A DNA stretch of 24,680 nt, from positions 1 to 24,680 of the forward strand of contig DATGYC010000086.1 of assembly GCA_035298385.1 (NCBI GenBank). The letters are read 5' to 3'. The notes beneath the pieces were generated by a model. The model did no database searches. It saw only the letters and a program-made list of their open reading frames with translations, and was not told where the DNA came from. This stretch comes from DATGYC01 sp035298385 (GTDB lineage: Bacteria > Bacillota > Sulfobacillia > Symbiobacteriales > Symbiobacteriaceae). Positions 13,382 through 20,544 of the stretch are shown here, in pieces (position 1 is the first letter of the stretch; each line of letters starts with the position of its first letter). Made by a program: the position numbers and the translations under genes.

Positions 13382-14272
13382 ATGGCGATTTCCGTTCACT
13401 CGTCCCTGCACGCGCTGGCCGAGAAGGTGGAGTCCGGGGCGGTCTGGAACCGGGCAGATGCCCTCCAGCTCCTCGCCTCCTATGACGTGATCGATATTGG
13501 GCGCCTGGCCGAAGCGGTCCGGGTCTGCCTCGTTGGTGAGACGACAACGGTCGTGGAGGCGGTCTCGCTCCGGCTGGAGGAGATCGAAGGCCTCGCTGAT
13601 CGTGGGGCGGCGGCTGCCGGTCAGAGCGGTCTGCTGCTTCTGCGGGACCCGAAGGGCTGGGCGTACAGCCAGCCCTATGCGGCCTATCTGGAGGCGATTC
13701 GGACCCTGGCGGCCCGGTTGCCGGTCGGGATGACCCTGGCCCTGCACTCGACCGAGATGGTCAAGTCGCTGGCCAAGCTCGGCGAGCGGGATCTCGCTGC
13801 GACCTTGACCGACCTCTGGACGGCGGGGGTGCGCCTGATCGCCGGTGGCGACGACCTGACGGTGCACGCTGCCGCGCATGAGATCGGGCTGCGCTCGGTG
13901 GTCGACCTCCCCGCATCGCCGGAGAGCCCCGAGGCTTTCGTTGATGCCCTGCTGGCGGTCCGTGACCTGCAGACGAAGACGGCGGGGTTCGTTGCGGCGC
14001 ATGTCGCCCTGCCCGCCCGACTCTCGGGTGTGCCGGATGCGAAGCAGGTCGCCTGTGCCCGCCTGGTGCTACAGAACATCCCGCACATCTCGCTGGGGTG
14101 GGGCGCCCTGATGCTGAAGGCCGCCCAGGTGCTGATGCACTTCGGCATCGATGATCTCGGCCTGATTCAGTCCGCCAAGGCAGATCTCACCGAGATGGCC
14201 TACCAGATCCGGCAGACAGGGCGCCAGCCGCTGCTGCGTAACGGGCTGTTTGAGACCATCCGCGAGCTCTAA
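13382..14272 (+). CDS. Cysteine-poor MqnE/MqnC-like protein (radical SAM fold without the Fe-S site)
   Basis: A 296-residue protein that I read as a degenerate relative of the futalosine-pathway radical SAM enzymes. Its N-terminus (LAEKVESGAVWNRADALQLL, then DIGRLAEAVR, residues 12-47) parallels the MqnC encoded two genes downstream (LSGGRLTFDETMALLKSPD, then IGRAADEVR). Residues 98-170 (PYAAYLEAIRTLAARLP, then LTDLWTAGVRLIAGGDDLTV) follow MqnC's YYQEMISHI, then LRELQKAGLRSTPGAGGEIF. Residues 222-258 (QVACARLVLQNIPHISLGW, then QVLMHFGIDDLG) match its ARLVLDNVPNMQVSW, then LGLHFGANDFG. The segment that should hold CxxxCxxC is replaced by VRVCLVGETTTVVEAVSLRLE. Only two Cys exist (49 and 225), so no cluster can form. 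It has a near-consensus frame, an AAAGGGG site before ATG 13382, and lies 13 bases before mqnA. A structural or regulatory role in menaquinone synthesis is inference. Confidence 0.75.
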   Translation: MAISVHSSLHALAEKVESGAVWNRADALQLLASYDVIDIGRLAEAVRVCLVGETTTVVEAVSLRLEEIEGLADRGAAAAGQSGLLLLRDPKGWAYSQPYAAYLEAIRTLAARLPVGMTLALHSTEMVKSLAKLGERDLAATLTDLWTAGVRLIAGGDDLTVHAAAHEIGLRSVVDLPASPESPEAFVDALLAVRDLQTKTAGFVAAHVALPARLSGVPDAKQVACARLVLQNIPHISLGWGALMLKAAQVLMHFGIDDLGLIQSAKADLTEMAYQIRQTGRQPLLRNGLFETIREL

Positions 14273-14285
14273 GGAGGCGTGACTT

Positions 14286-15194
14286 GTGACCAGTACCCTT
14301 ACCTGGCGGACCCTCGCCGATTCGCCGGAGGCCGGCCGGACCTGGCAACTAGGTCCCGTCCGCCTAGGCTATATCGAGTACCTGAACTGCCTGCCGGTCT
14401 ACTGGGGGATCGAGCAGGGGATTATCGACCTGCCGGTCGCCATCAAGAAGGGGCCGCCCGCTCAGTTGAACAAGCTGTTCATTGAGGGCGCCCTGGATAT
14501 CACCCCGATCTCCTCGATCGAGTACGCCCGTCATCCGGGCGACACGGTGATCCTGCCCAAGCTCTCGATCGCCGCGGATGGCCGGGTCACCTCGGTCCTG
14601 CTGCTCTCGAAGAAGCCCCTGGGCGAACTGGACGGCGCCAAGGTCGCCCTGACCAGCCACTCGGCCACCTCGGTCGTGCTGACCAAGATCATCCTGGGCG
14701 AGAAGTACGGCGTCAAGCCGACCTACTCGACCATGGAGCCTGACGCCTACCAGATGCTGGCCGAGGCGGATGCCTGCCTCGTGATCGGTGATCCGGCCCT
14801 CCGGGCGGTCAATGATCCGAAGCTGAAGGAGACCTTCCCTGAGATGCAGATCTACGACTTGGGTCAGGAGTTCAAGGACCTGACCGGCGAGATCTTCGTC
14901 TTCGCCCTCTGGGTGATCCGGCGGGAGTTCGTCGACCGGAATCCCGAAGGCGTCAAGCTGGTAGCCGAGCTCTTCCAGGCCTCGCGCGACTGGGCGGTGG
15001 AGCACTGGGAGGCGTTGATCCAAGAGGGCGCCCATCGGCGCAACCTGCCCGAGTCCGCGGTCCGGGATCACTTCACGCAGATTCGACATCACTTCACGCC
15101 CGAGTACCGCCGCGGCCTGCTCACGTTCTACGAGCTGGCCCACAAGATCGGGGAGATCCCGGCGGTGCCCGAGCTGACGGTATGGGGGGAGTAA
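14286..15194 (+). CDS. mqnA: Chorismate dehydratase (futalosine pathway)
   Basis: MqnA removes water from chorismate to give 3-enolpyruvylbenzoate, the first step of menaquinone synthesis by the futalosine route. The 302-residue protein has the periplasmic-binding-protein-like fold of the family: VRLGYIEYLNCLPVYWGIE near the N-terminus, then GPPAQLNKLFIEGALDITPISSIEYAR, GAKVALTSHSATSVVL, and DACLVIGDPALRA. The first 25 residues (TSTLTWRTLADSPEAGRTWQ region) are a small extension relative to usual MqnA proteins; no better internal start is visible. The GTG at 14286 has AAGGAGG upstream. No signal peptide is present, as expected for the cytoplasmic enzyme. It lies between the Cys-poor MqnE/C-like gene and mqnC, three bases before the latter, so the three form one operon. 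Confidence 0.93.
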   Translation: MTSTLTWRTLADSPEAGRTWQLGPVRLGYIEYLNCLPVYWGIEQGIIDLPVAIKKGPPAQLNKLFIEGALDITPISSIEYARHPGDTVILPKLSIAADGRVTSVLLLSKKPLGELDGAKVALTSHSATSVVLTKIILGEKYGVKPTYSTMEPDAYQMLAEADACLVIGDPALRAVNDPKLKETFPEMQIYDLGQEFKDLTGEIFVFALWVIRREFVDRNPEGVKLVAELFQASRDWAVEHWEALIQEGAHRRNLPESAVRDHFTQIRHHFTPEYRRGLLTFYELAHKIGEIPAVPELTVWGE

Positions 15195-15197
15195 GCG

Positions 15198-16310
15198 GTG
15201 GCCGTCACTACGCAGCTTGAACTTCAGCGCATCATCGATCGGCGCCTCTCCGGCGGCCGGCTCACCTTTGACGAGACGATGGCCCTGCTCAAGTCGCCGG
15301 ATCTGATGACGATCGGCCGGGCGGCCGACGAGGTCCGCCGGCAGCTCCATCCGGACAACAAGGTCTCGTTCATTATTGACCGGAACATCAACTATACGAA
15401 CGTCTGCGTCGCCCAGTGCTCCTTCTGCGCCTTTAAGCGGGATGTCGGCCACGAAGAGGGCTACACCCTGTCGCAAGAGGTGATCGACCAGAAGCTCGAC
15501 GAGCTGGTGGCGATCGGCGGCACGCAGGTCCTGCTCCAGGGCGGTCTCAACCCGGCCTTGAAGCTTGGCTACTACCAGGAAATGATCAGCCATATTCAGA
15601 CCAAGTACCCGCAGGTGACGGTCCACGGCTTCTCGCCGTCGGAGCTCTTCTACTTGGCGAAGATCTCACGGCTGCCGGTGCTCGACTGCCTGCGCGAGCT
15701 CCAGAAGGCGGGCCTCCGCTCGACCCCGGGCGCCGGCGGCGAGATCTTTGATGATGCCGTCCGCAAGGAGATCGGCAAGGGCAAGGTCCTCTCGGACCAG
15801 TGGTTCGAGGTGATGGAGGCCGCTCAGCAGCTCGGCATGAACACGACGGCAACGGTGATGTACGGCCATATCGAGACGATGGAGCAGCGGGCCCTCACCT
15901 TGCAGAAGCTCCGCGACTCGGGCGACAAGCACGGCGGGTACCGGGCCTTCATCGCCTGGGACTTCCAGCCGGACAACACGCCGCTGGGCGAGTACATGAC
16001 GGCCCACGCCGACCAGTTCCACCTGGGCACGGGATGGGAGTACCTGCACTTCATGGCGGTCGCTCGTCTGGTGCTGGATAACGTGCCGAACATGCAGGTC
16101 TCCTGGGTGACCCAGGGGCCGCAGATCGGTCAGCTGGGGCTGCACTTTGGCGCCAACGACTTTGGCGGCACGATGATGGAGGAGAACGTAGTCTCGGCGG
16201 CCGGTACGACCTACCGTGTCGGTCCGGAGGAGACGATCGACTTCATCAAGGCGGCGGGCTTCACGCCCTACCAGCGGGATACCTTCTACAACGAACTGAA
16301 GGTCTACTAA
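15198..16310 (+). CDS. mqnC: Cyclic dehypoxanthinyl futalosine synthase, radical SAM
   Basis: MqnC uses a 4Fe-4S cluster and S-adenosylmethionine to cyclise dehypoxanthine futalosine, forming the spiro intermediate of menaquinone synthesis. The 370-residue protein carries the cluster motif NVCVAQCSFCAFKRD with C70, C74 and C77 (CxxxCxxC). Other family features are FIIDRNINYTNVC, VLLQGGLNPALKLGYYQEM, TVHGFSPSELFYLAK, LRSTPGAGGEIFDD, TATVMYGHIETMEQR and the end LGLHFGANDFGGTMMEENVVSAAGT, then FTPYQRDTFY. MqnE (aminofutalosine synthase) is a close relative, but QGGLNPAL and the ending fit MqnC. The GTG start at 15198 has GGGGGAG inside the end of mqnA. The operon closes with a terminator. mqnB/mtnN, mqnD and a catalytic mqnE are not in this window. 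Confidence 0.93.
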   Translation: MAVTTQLELQRIIDRRLSGGRLTFDETMALLKSPDLMTIGRAADEVRRQLHPDNKVSFIIDRNINYTNVCVAQCSFCAFKRDVGHEEGYTLSQEVIDQKLDELVAIGGTQVLLQGGLNPALKLGYYQEMISHIQTKYPQVTVHGFSPSELFYLAKISRLPVLDCLRELQKAGLRSTPGAGGEIFDDAVRKEIGKGKVLSDQWFEVMEAAQQLGMNTTATVMYGHIETMEQRALTLQKLRDSGDKHGGYRAFIAWDFQPDNTPLGEYMTAHADQFHLGTGWEYLHFMAVARLVLDNVPNMQVSWVTQGPQIGQLGLHFGANDFGGTMMEENVVSAAGTTYRVGPEETIDFIKAAGFTPYQRDTFYNELKVY

Positions 16311-16314
16311 GAGA

Positions 16315-16357
16315 GACGGAGCGCTACCAGCACGGTTGGCGCTCCGTCTTTGGTTTT
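16315..16357 (+). terminator. Intrinsic terminator after mqnC
   Basis: GACGGAGCGC (16315-16324) pairs with GCGCTCCGTC (16339-16348) around a 14-base loop, followed by TTTGGTTTT. Confidence 0.88.
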
Positions 16358-16361
16358 GCGG

Positions 16362-16391
16362 TTTCGATGAGCCACTGAAAAGCGCTATAAT
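16362..16391 (+). promoter_or_regulatory. Promoter of the HAD-cca unit, probably giving a leaderless mRNA
   Basis: A perfect TATAAT (16386-16391) lies only six bases before the HAD ATG at 16398, so the mRNA would begin at or next to the start codon. TTTCGA (16362-16367) at an 18-base spacing is a weak -35 box. No ribosome binding site is visible between the -10 box and the ATG. Confidence 0.6.
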
Positions 16392-16397
16392 GAGTTC

Positions 16398-17243
16398 ATG
16401 GATAAGATTAAACTGATTGCCCTTGATCTGGATGGGACAACCTTAGAGCCGAACAAGACCATCGCTCCGGATACCTTGGCTGCGATTCAAGAGGCCCAGG
16501 CTGCCGGTGCCGAGGTCGTCCTCGTCACGGGGCGTTCGTGGCGCCAGACCCAGGAATACTATGAGCAGCTTAACCTGACTGGTGGGGCGATCTGCTACCT
16601 GGGCGCCCTGACCGTTGGGGGACCCGAGGGCCAGATCCAGCGCTACCGGCCGCTGGCGGCTGAGGTCTGGCAGGAACTGCGCCAGTTTGCCCTGACCCAT
16701 GACCTGGCCTTCACCGCCTGCACGGCGACAGATCGGGCTGTAGCCCAGGGGGAGTTGCCGTCGACCGACCTAGTCGCCCTCGACTTGGCCTTCGCCCATA
16801 AGGAGGCCCCGGACTTCATCGACTGGCCCGGCTGGAACCCCTACACGGAGATGGACCCGGGCTTCATCAAGGTGGAGGACGGGCCGATCATGGTCGCCGT
16901 CTATGGCGACTCGGCGGTACGCAAGGTGCTGGACGCCTACCCGAACGGGCTGGCCGGGACGAGCTTCGACCTGACCGATCGAGTGCGGGAGGAGACGGTC
17001 CTGCACATCTTTGCCGAGGGGGTCGGCAAGCTGCCCTCGCTGCAGCGCTACGCGGCGGAGCAGGGCTACACCCAGGCAGAGATCATGGCCTGCGGTGATA
17101 ACCCGATGGATTTGGGGATGATCCAATGGGCGCGGATCGGTGTCGCGATGCCGGATGGGCATCCGGCGACCCTGCCGCTGGCGGACTGGGTCTGCCGTCC
17201 GGCCGAGGCGATCCGCCGGGCGCTGGCGGGGGAACGGCCCTAG
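16398..17243 (+). CDS. Cof-type HAD-IIB family phosphatase
   Basis: A 281-residue cytoplasmic hydrolase of the Cof/HAD-IIB group, which dephosphorylates sugar phosphates, nucleotides or cofactors with Mg. Motif I is LIALDLDGTTL (nucleophile D10, acid/base D12), motif II VVLVTGRSW, motif III the Lys in EGVGKLPSL and motif IV MACGDNPMDLGM. The cap domain (about residues 85-195) is of the C2 type, consistent with HAD-IIB. The substrate cannot be read from sequence. The ATG at 16398 lies directly behind a TATAAT box with no ribosome binding site, suggesting leaderless translation. The CCA-adding enzyme gene follows after 52 bases on the same strand with no terminator between. Confidence 0.9.
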   Translation: MDKIKLIALDLDGTTLEPNKTIAPDTLAAIQEAQAAGAEVVLVTGRSWRQTQEYYEQLNLTGGAICYLGALTVGGPEGQIQRYRPLAAEVWQELRQFALTHDLAFTACTATDRAVAQGELPSTDLVALDLAFAHKEAPDFIDWPGWNPYTEMDPGFIKVEDGPIMVAVYGDSAVRKVLDAYPNGLAGTSFDLTDRVREETVLHIFAEGVGKLPSLQRYAAEQGYTQAEIMACGDNPMDLGMIQWARIGVAMPDGHPATLPLADWVCRPAEAIRRALAGERP

Positions 17244-17295
17244 CGGTTCGGCGACGCTCCGGCGACCTGGGCGCCCGTTGTGGGAGGGTGTTTCG

Positions 17296-18756
17296 ATGTC
17301 GATCACTCGTAGGCTCCGCCTTTGGGCGGGGCGCCTAGTCCTGCCGGCCCGGATGACCCGTGCGATGCCGCTACCCGCCCGTGAGATCGGCTGGCGGCTG
17401 GCAGAGGCGGGCCATGAGGCCGGCTTTGTGGGCGGGGTGGTGCGGGACCTGCTCCTGGGGCTGGAGCCCAAGGACTGGGACCTGACCACCTCCGCCACGC
17501 TGGCGGAGATCCAAGCCCTCTTCCCCGAGGGGAGGGCCATGGGGCGCGCCCGGGTGGGGGCGGAGGTGGGCGGTCAGACCGTCCTGGTCCCGCGGGAAGG
17601 GCGCCCCTATGAGGTCACCCCCTACCGCGGCGAGGGGCTGGTCGGCGACCTGGCCCGCCGGGACTTTACCTTCAACAGCATGGCCCTGGGCCTGGACGGC
17701 CGGTTGATCGACCCGTTTGGCGGGCAACGAGATCTGGCACGGCGACTGGTCCGGACCCCGGGTGATCCCCGCGCGCGGATCGCGGAGGATCCACTCCGGA
17801 TGCTCCGGGCGGTCCGCTTCGCAGCCCAGCCCGGCTTCCGCCTTGATCCGGGCCTGGAGGCGGCGATTCGGGCGGGCGCCCCGCTGCTACAGCGGGTGGC
17901 GGTCGAGCGGATCGGGCAGGAGTGGGCGAAGCTCCTGCTGTCGGGGCGCCCTGCCTGGGCGATGGAGCAACTCCGGGAGCTGGGGCTACTTGGGCAGTTC
18001 CTGCCGGAGGTGCTGGAGTCGGTCGGGGTGGTGCAGAACGAGTATCATCGGTGGACGGTCTGGGAGCATCTGCTGATCGCCCTGGAGCGGGTGGAGCTTG
18101 GCCCTGAGGGTGAGTCGCCACCGCCCATCTCGCCGGAGAGACGGCTCCTCACCCTTCGTCTAGCCGCGCTCCTCCACGACATTGGCAAGCCGCGCTCCCT
18201 CTCGACCGGCGAGGACGGCCGCCGCCACTTCTACCGCCACGAGCTGATCGGGGCTGAGATGGTCGACGAGATCCTCACCCGCCTCCGCTTTGAGGGCGAG
18301 TTGCGAGCCAAGGTCGGCCATCTGGTCCGCTACCACATGGACCTGCACTTCGACGTCCCGCCCTCTGATGCGGCCCTCCGCCGGATGCTCCGGCGGATCG
18401 GGCCGGAGCACATGAACGACCTGATCCAGCTCCGCCGGGCAGACCGGATCGCCTCCGGGACCCGAGAGGGCGACCTGGGCGAGGAGACGCTCGCCATCCT
18501 CCGGGCGCTGGAGCGTGTGCTGGCCAACGATGCTGCCCTAAAGATCTCAGATCTGGCCGTTACTGGCCGGGATGTTATGCAAGTGTTGAATATTATACGT
18601 GGTCCCGAGGTCGGAAGAGCCCTCGAGAACCTCCTTCAGGAGGTTCTGGAAGAGCCCTCTAGGAACAACAGAGAATGGCTAGTAGGTCGGTTGGCAGAGT
18701 GGCGAAAAATGGGCACACAACGTTCCGATCCGGCTAATGAGGAGGAGTCCACATGA
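17296..18756 (+). CDS. cca: CCA-adding enzyme / poly(A) polymerase family tRNA nucleotidyltransferase
   Basis: Adds or repairs the 3' CCA end of tRNAs (class II nucleotidyltransferase). The 486-residue protein has GFVGGVVRD (46-51 GGVVRD), the metal-binding D60 and D62 in KDWDLTT, RRDFTFNSMA at 121-130, RIAEDPLRMLRAVRFA at 161-176 and an HD domain with ALLHDIGKPR (H294, D295), which in related enzymes has phosphatase or phosphodiesterase activity. The order matches long bacterial CCA enzymes with an HD domain; the pure poly(A) polymerase or split CC/A-adding enzymes are alternatives. The ATG at 17296 follows GGGAGGGTG; upstream in-frame codons overlap the HAD gene and are not used. The first 25 residues are basic (RRLRLWAGRLVLPARMTR). 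The stop overlaps the next ATG (ATGA). The last 180 bases are less GC-rich than the rest. Confidence 0.9.
   Translation: MSITRRLRLWAGRLVLPARMTRAMPLPAREIGWRLAEAGHEAGFVGGVVRDLLLGLEPKDWDLTTSATLAEIQALFPEGRAMGRARVGAEVGGQTVLVPREGRPYEVTPYRGEGLVGDLARRDFTFNSMALGLDGRLIDPFGGQRDLARRLVRTPGDPRARIAEDPLRMLRAVRFAAQPGFRLDPGLEAAIRAGAPLLQRVAVERIGQEWAKLLLSGRPAWAMEQLRELGLLGQFLPEVLESVGVVQNEYHRWTVWEHLLIALERVELGPEGESPPPISPERRLLTLRLAALLHDIGKPRSLSTGEDGRRHFYRHELIGAEMVDEILTRLRFEGELRAKVGHLVRYHMDLHFDVPPSDAALRRMLRRIGPEHMNDLIQLRRADRIASGTREGDLGEETLAILRALERVLANDAALKISDLAVTGRDVMQVLNIIRGPEVGRALENLLQEVLEEPSRNNREWLVGRLAEWRKMGTQRSDPANEEEST
18613..18659. repeat. 22-bp palindrome flanked by 12-bp direct repeats, inside the 3' end of cca
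   Basis: AGAACCTCCT (18626-18635), TC, AGGAGGTTCT (18638-18647) is a perfect palindrome with 10-base arms. GGAAGAGCCCTC occurs immediately on both sides, at 18613-18624 and 18648-18659. It lies within codons for a Glu/Leu-rich helix and about 100 bases before the GrdB-like gene. A role in attenuation or protein binding is possible but unproved. Confidence 0.6.
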
Positions 18757-19460
18757 CCCCGATCGTTACAGCCCCTGCGAAGAACGGCGCCTTCATCCCC
18801 TGGGCCCCCTGGCTCCGCGCCCCGAATCAGTCGAAGGTCGCTCTGATCTCCATCAGCGGTGTCCATCTCCAGCACGGCATGCACGAGCCCTTCCAGGGCG
18901 GTACAGATCCTTCCTTCCGGGAGTTCCCCCAGGTGGTTGCGACCCAGGACGTGACCCTGGCCGAAGGGCAGGTCGAGTCGCCCTGGGCGGCCCAGGACCT
19001 GAACGTCATCTTCCCGCTGGAGCGGCTGCGCGATCTGGCGGACACGGGCTACATCAGCACCGTCGCCCCCTTCGCCTACTCCTTTGCGGCTGGCGGACCG
19101 GCGGAGGGCGCCCTGTTGCCCGAGGCGGGCCTCTCGGTCGCCTATCGGCTTCGCCGGATGGGACCAGAGGCCGTCCTCCTGGTCGCCACGACGCCGGAGT
19201 CGCACCGGACGGCGGCCCACCTGGCCCGGTTGATCGAGACCGTCGGCATCCCGACGATCATCCTGGCGAACCAGACGGAGGTCTTCGAGGAGCTCGGCAC
19301 ACCGCGAGTCGTGCTGGTCGATCATCCGGCGGGCGCCCCGCTCGGCAACCCGGGGAACGCTGGTAAGCACAGCGAGATCCTGCGCCAGGCGCTCGAGGCG
19401 GCCTGGTCGCTGGAGGGCCCGGGTCTGGTCCTGCCCCTGCCCTTCCACTGGCGGGGATAG
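18753..19460 (+). CDS. GrdB/PrdB-like (glycine/sarcosine/betaine reductase B family) protein without Cys or Sec
   Basis: A 235-residue protein resembling the short selenoprotein-B-like family of glycine/proline reductases: KVALISISGVHLQHGMHEPF at 28-47, TDPSFREFP at 51-59, DLNVIFPLERLRDLADTGYI at 82-101, APFAYSF and SVAYRLRRMGPEAVLLVATT at 128-147, followed by SHRTAAHLARLIETVGIPTII. In catalytic members a Sec or Cys sits in the segment corresponding to VATTPESHRT (residues 144-153). Here that segment, and the whole protein, has no Cys, and there is no in-frame TGA. It is therefore unlikely to be a thiol or selenol reductase. The ATG overlaps the cca stop (ATGA), with AGGAGG upstream, so it is coupled to cca. 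A binding or regulatory role is inference. Confidence 0.7.
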   Translation: MTPIVTAPAKNGAFIPWAPWLRAPNQSKVALISISGVHLQHGMHEPFQGGTDPSFREFPQVVATQDVTLAEGQVESPWAAQDLNVIFPLERLRDLADTGYISTVAPFAYSFAAGGPAEGALLPEAGLSVAYRLRRMGPEAVLLVATTPESHRTAAHLARLIETVGIPTIILANQTEVFEELGTPRVVLVDHPAGAPLGNPGNAGKHSEILRQALEAAWSLEGPGLVLPLPFHWRG

Positions 19461-19490
19461 AAAGAACTTCATTTCCGCCCATTCTTCAGC

Positions 19491-19528
19491 AAAAGGGGCT
19501 GCCGATTCTTTAGCGGTAGCCCCTTTTT
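19491..19528 (+). terminator. Intrinsic terminator after the GrdB-like gene
   Basis: GGGGCT (19495-19500) plus CCG pairs with CGG plus AGCCCC (19518-19523), followed by TTTTT (19524-19528). AAAA before the left arm would let it act on the other strand too. Confidence 0.9.
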
Positions 19529-19578
19529 CGTTACATTAAAACATCACAATGAGAAGGAATCATGGACGGGCAGGCGAA

Positions 19579-19613
19579 TGTATAGTTATCCGCAGAGTAC
19601 TCCCCGCTATACA
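19579..19613 (+). promoter_or_regulatory. Inverted repeat, possible operator/promoter of the amino-acid importer
   Basis: TGTATAG (19579-19585) and CTATACA (19607-19613) form a perfect inverted repeat separated by 21 bases, ending 38 bases before the binding-protein ATG. The right half overlaps TATACA, a possible -10 box, with TTATCC 16 bases upstream as a poor -35 box. The arrangement fits repressor binding at a promoter. I do not recognise the regulator. Confidence 0.4.
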
Positions 19614-19651
19614 GGTGGAGAATTTTTGCGAAACTAGGAGGGTTTGCTGAT

Positions 19652-20473
19652 ATGAAGAACCGTTCCCTGCTCATGGCTGTGAGCAGCCTCGTCCTCGCCT
19701 CCGTCCTCGCTGCGTGTAGTGGTGCCAAAGCACCCGGGACGACGCCCGCTGCGGGTGACCAGGCGAAGCCGGTCAGCAAGCTCGTCGTTGCGATCGATGC
19801 TACCTACCCGCCGATGGAGTTTATTGACGAGAAGGACGGCAAGACTCCGATTGGCTTCGATGTAGACCTGGCCAAGGCGCTCGGCAAGGAGATGGGCGTG
19901 CCGGTCGAGTTCAAGGTCGTCGACTGGAACTCGATCATCCCCGGCCTGCAGGCCAAGCAGTATGATGCGATCATCTCCTCGATGAACATCACCGCCGATC
20001 GGGCGAAGGAAGTCAACTTCATCGAGTACGTCAAGATGTCCCAGGTCTTCGTCTCGCCGAAGGGCGGCACGGTGATCGCCAAGGATACGGAGCTCTCTGG
20101 GAAGACGGTCGCTGTCCAGGACGGCACGACCTCCCATGACTACATGAAGGACCTGATGGCGAAGAAGGTGAAGGACGTCAAGAAGCTCGTCACCTTCCCG
20201 GGCGCCACCGACTCCTTCATGGCGCTGAAGGCCAAGCAGGCGGACGTGATCGTCGTCGACGAGCCGGTCGGCCTCTACTATGCGTCGAAGGACGCTGCCT
20301 CCTTCGTTATCACGGGCCGGGCGATCGACCCGGAGCCCGTCGGCATCGCCCTGCGCAAGGATGACGCCGCCCTGAAGGCTGCGCTGGAGAAGGCGCTGGC
20401 GACCGTGAAGTCGAACGGCACTTTCAAGCAGATCAACACGACCTGGTTCGGCTCCGTCGAGCTGGGTAAGTAG
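19652..20473 (+). CDS. Polar amino-acid ABC transporter, substrate-binding lipoprotein
   Basis: A family 3 solute-binding protein of 273 residues. It has a lipoprotein signal peptide: MKNRSLLMAVSSLVLASVL, then the lipobox LAAC with C22 as the lipidated residue, so it is anchored outside the membrane. The linker (SGAKAPGTTPAAGDQAKPVS) leads to the binding domain: LVVAIDATYPPMEF, GFDVDLAKALGKEMG, WNSIIPGLQAKQYDAIISSMNIT, and LSGKTVAVQDGTTSHDY. This pattern is typical of proteins for Gln, Glu, Arg, Lys or His; the substrate is not resolved. AGGAGGG lies before the ATG. A hairpin with a T-run between this gene and the permease probably lets it be made in excess of the membrane parts. Confidence 0.92.
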   Translation: MKNRSLLMAVSSLVLASVLAACSGAKAPGTTPAAGDQAKPVSKLVVAIDATYPPMEFIDEKDGKTPIGFDVDLAKALGKEMGVPVEFKVVDWNSIIPGLQAKQYDAIISSMNITADRAKEVNFIEYVKMSQVFVSPKGGTVIAKDTELSGKTVAVQDGTTSHDYMKDLMAKKVKDVKKLVTFPGATDSFMALKAKQADVIVVDEPVGLYYASKDAASFVITGRAIDPEPVGIALRKDDAALKAALEKALATVKSNGTFKQINTTWFGSVELGK

Positions 20474-20488
20474 TCCACATGCTTGAGC

Positions 20489-20526
20489 GGCGGCAGTGCT
20501 AGGGTGCACTGCCGCCCTATCTTTTT
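20489..20526 (+). terminator. Intra-operon (partial) terminator between binding protein and permease
   Basis: GGCGGCAGTGC (20489-20499) pairs with GCACTGCCGCC (20506-20516) around a six-base loop, followed by CTATCTTTTT. The permease start lies only 19 bases after the T-run and needs read-through, so it likely sets the ratio of binding protein to channel. Confidence 0.8.
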
Positions 20527-20544
20527 CCACTGGGGGGTATTTCC

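Noticed and set aside
14364..15626. Long open frame of about 420 codons on the minus strand.
   Set aside because: It is a shadow of mqnA and mqnC: GC-rich codon bias leaves the opposite frame open, and the protein is low-complexity with no family pattern or ribosome binding site.
17672..18121. Pro/Ala/Gly-rich open frame of about 149 codons on the minus strand inside cca.
   Set aside because: Composition is that of a frame shadow, and cca motifs on the plus strand are intact.
18753..19460. In-frame TGA selenocysteine codon in the GrdB-like gene.
   Set aside because: No in-frame TGA is present; the reading frame is open to TAG at 19458-19460.
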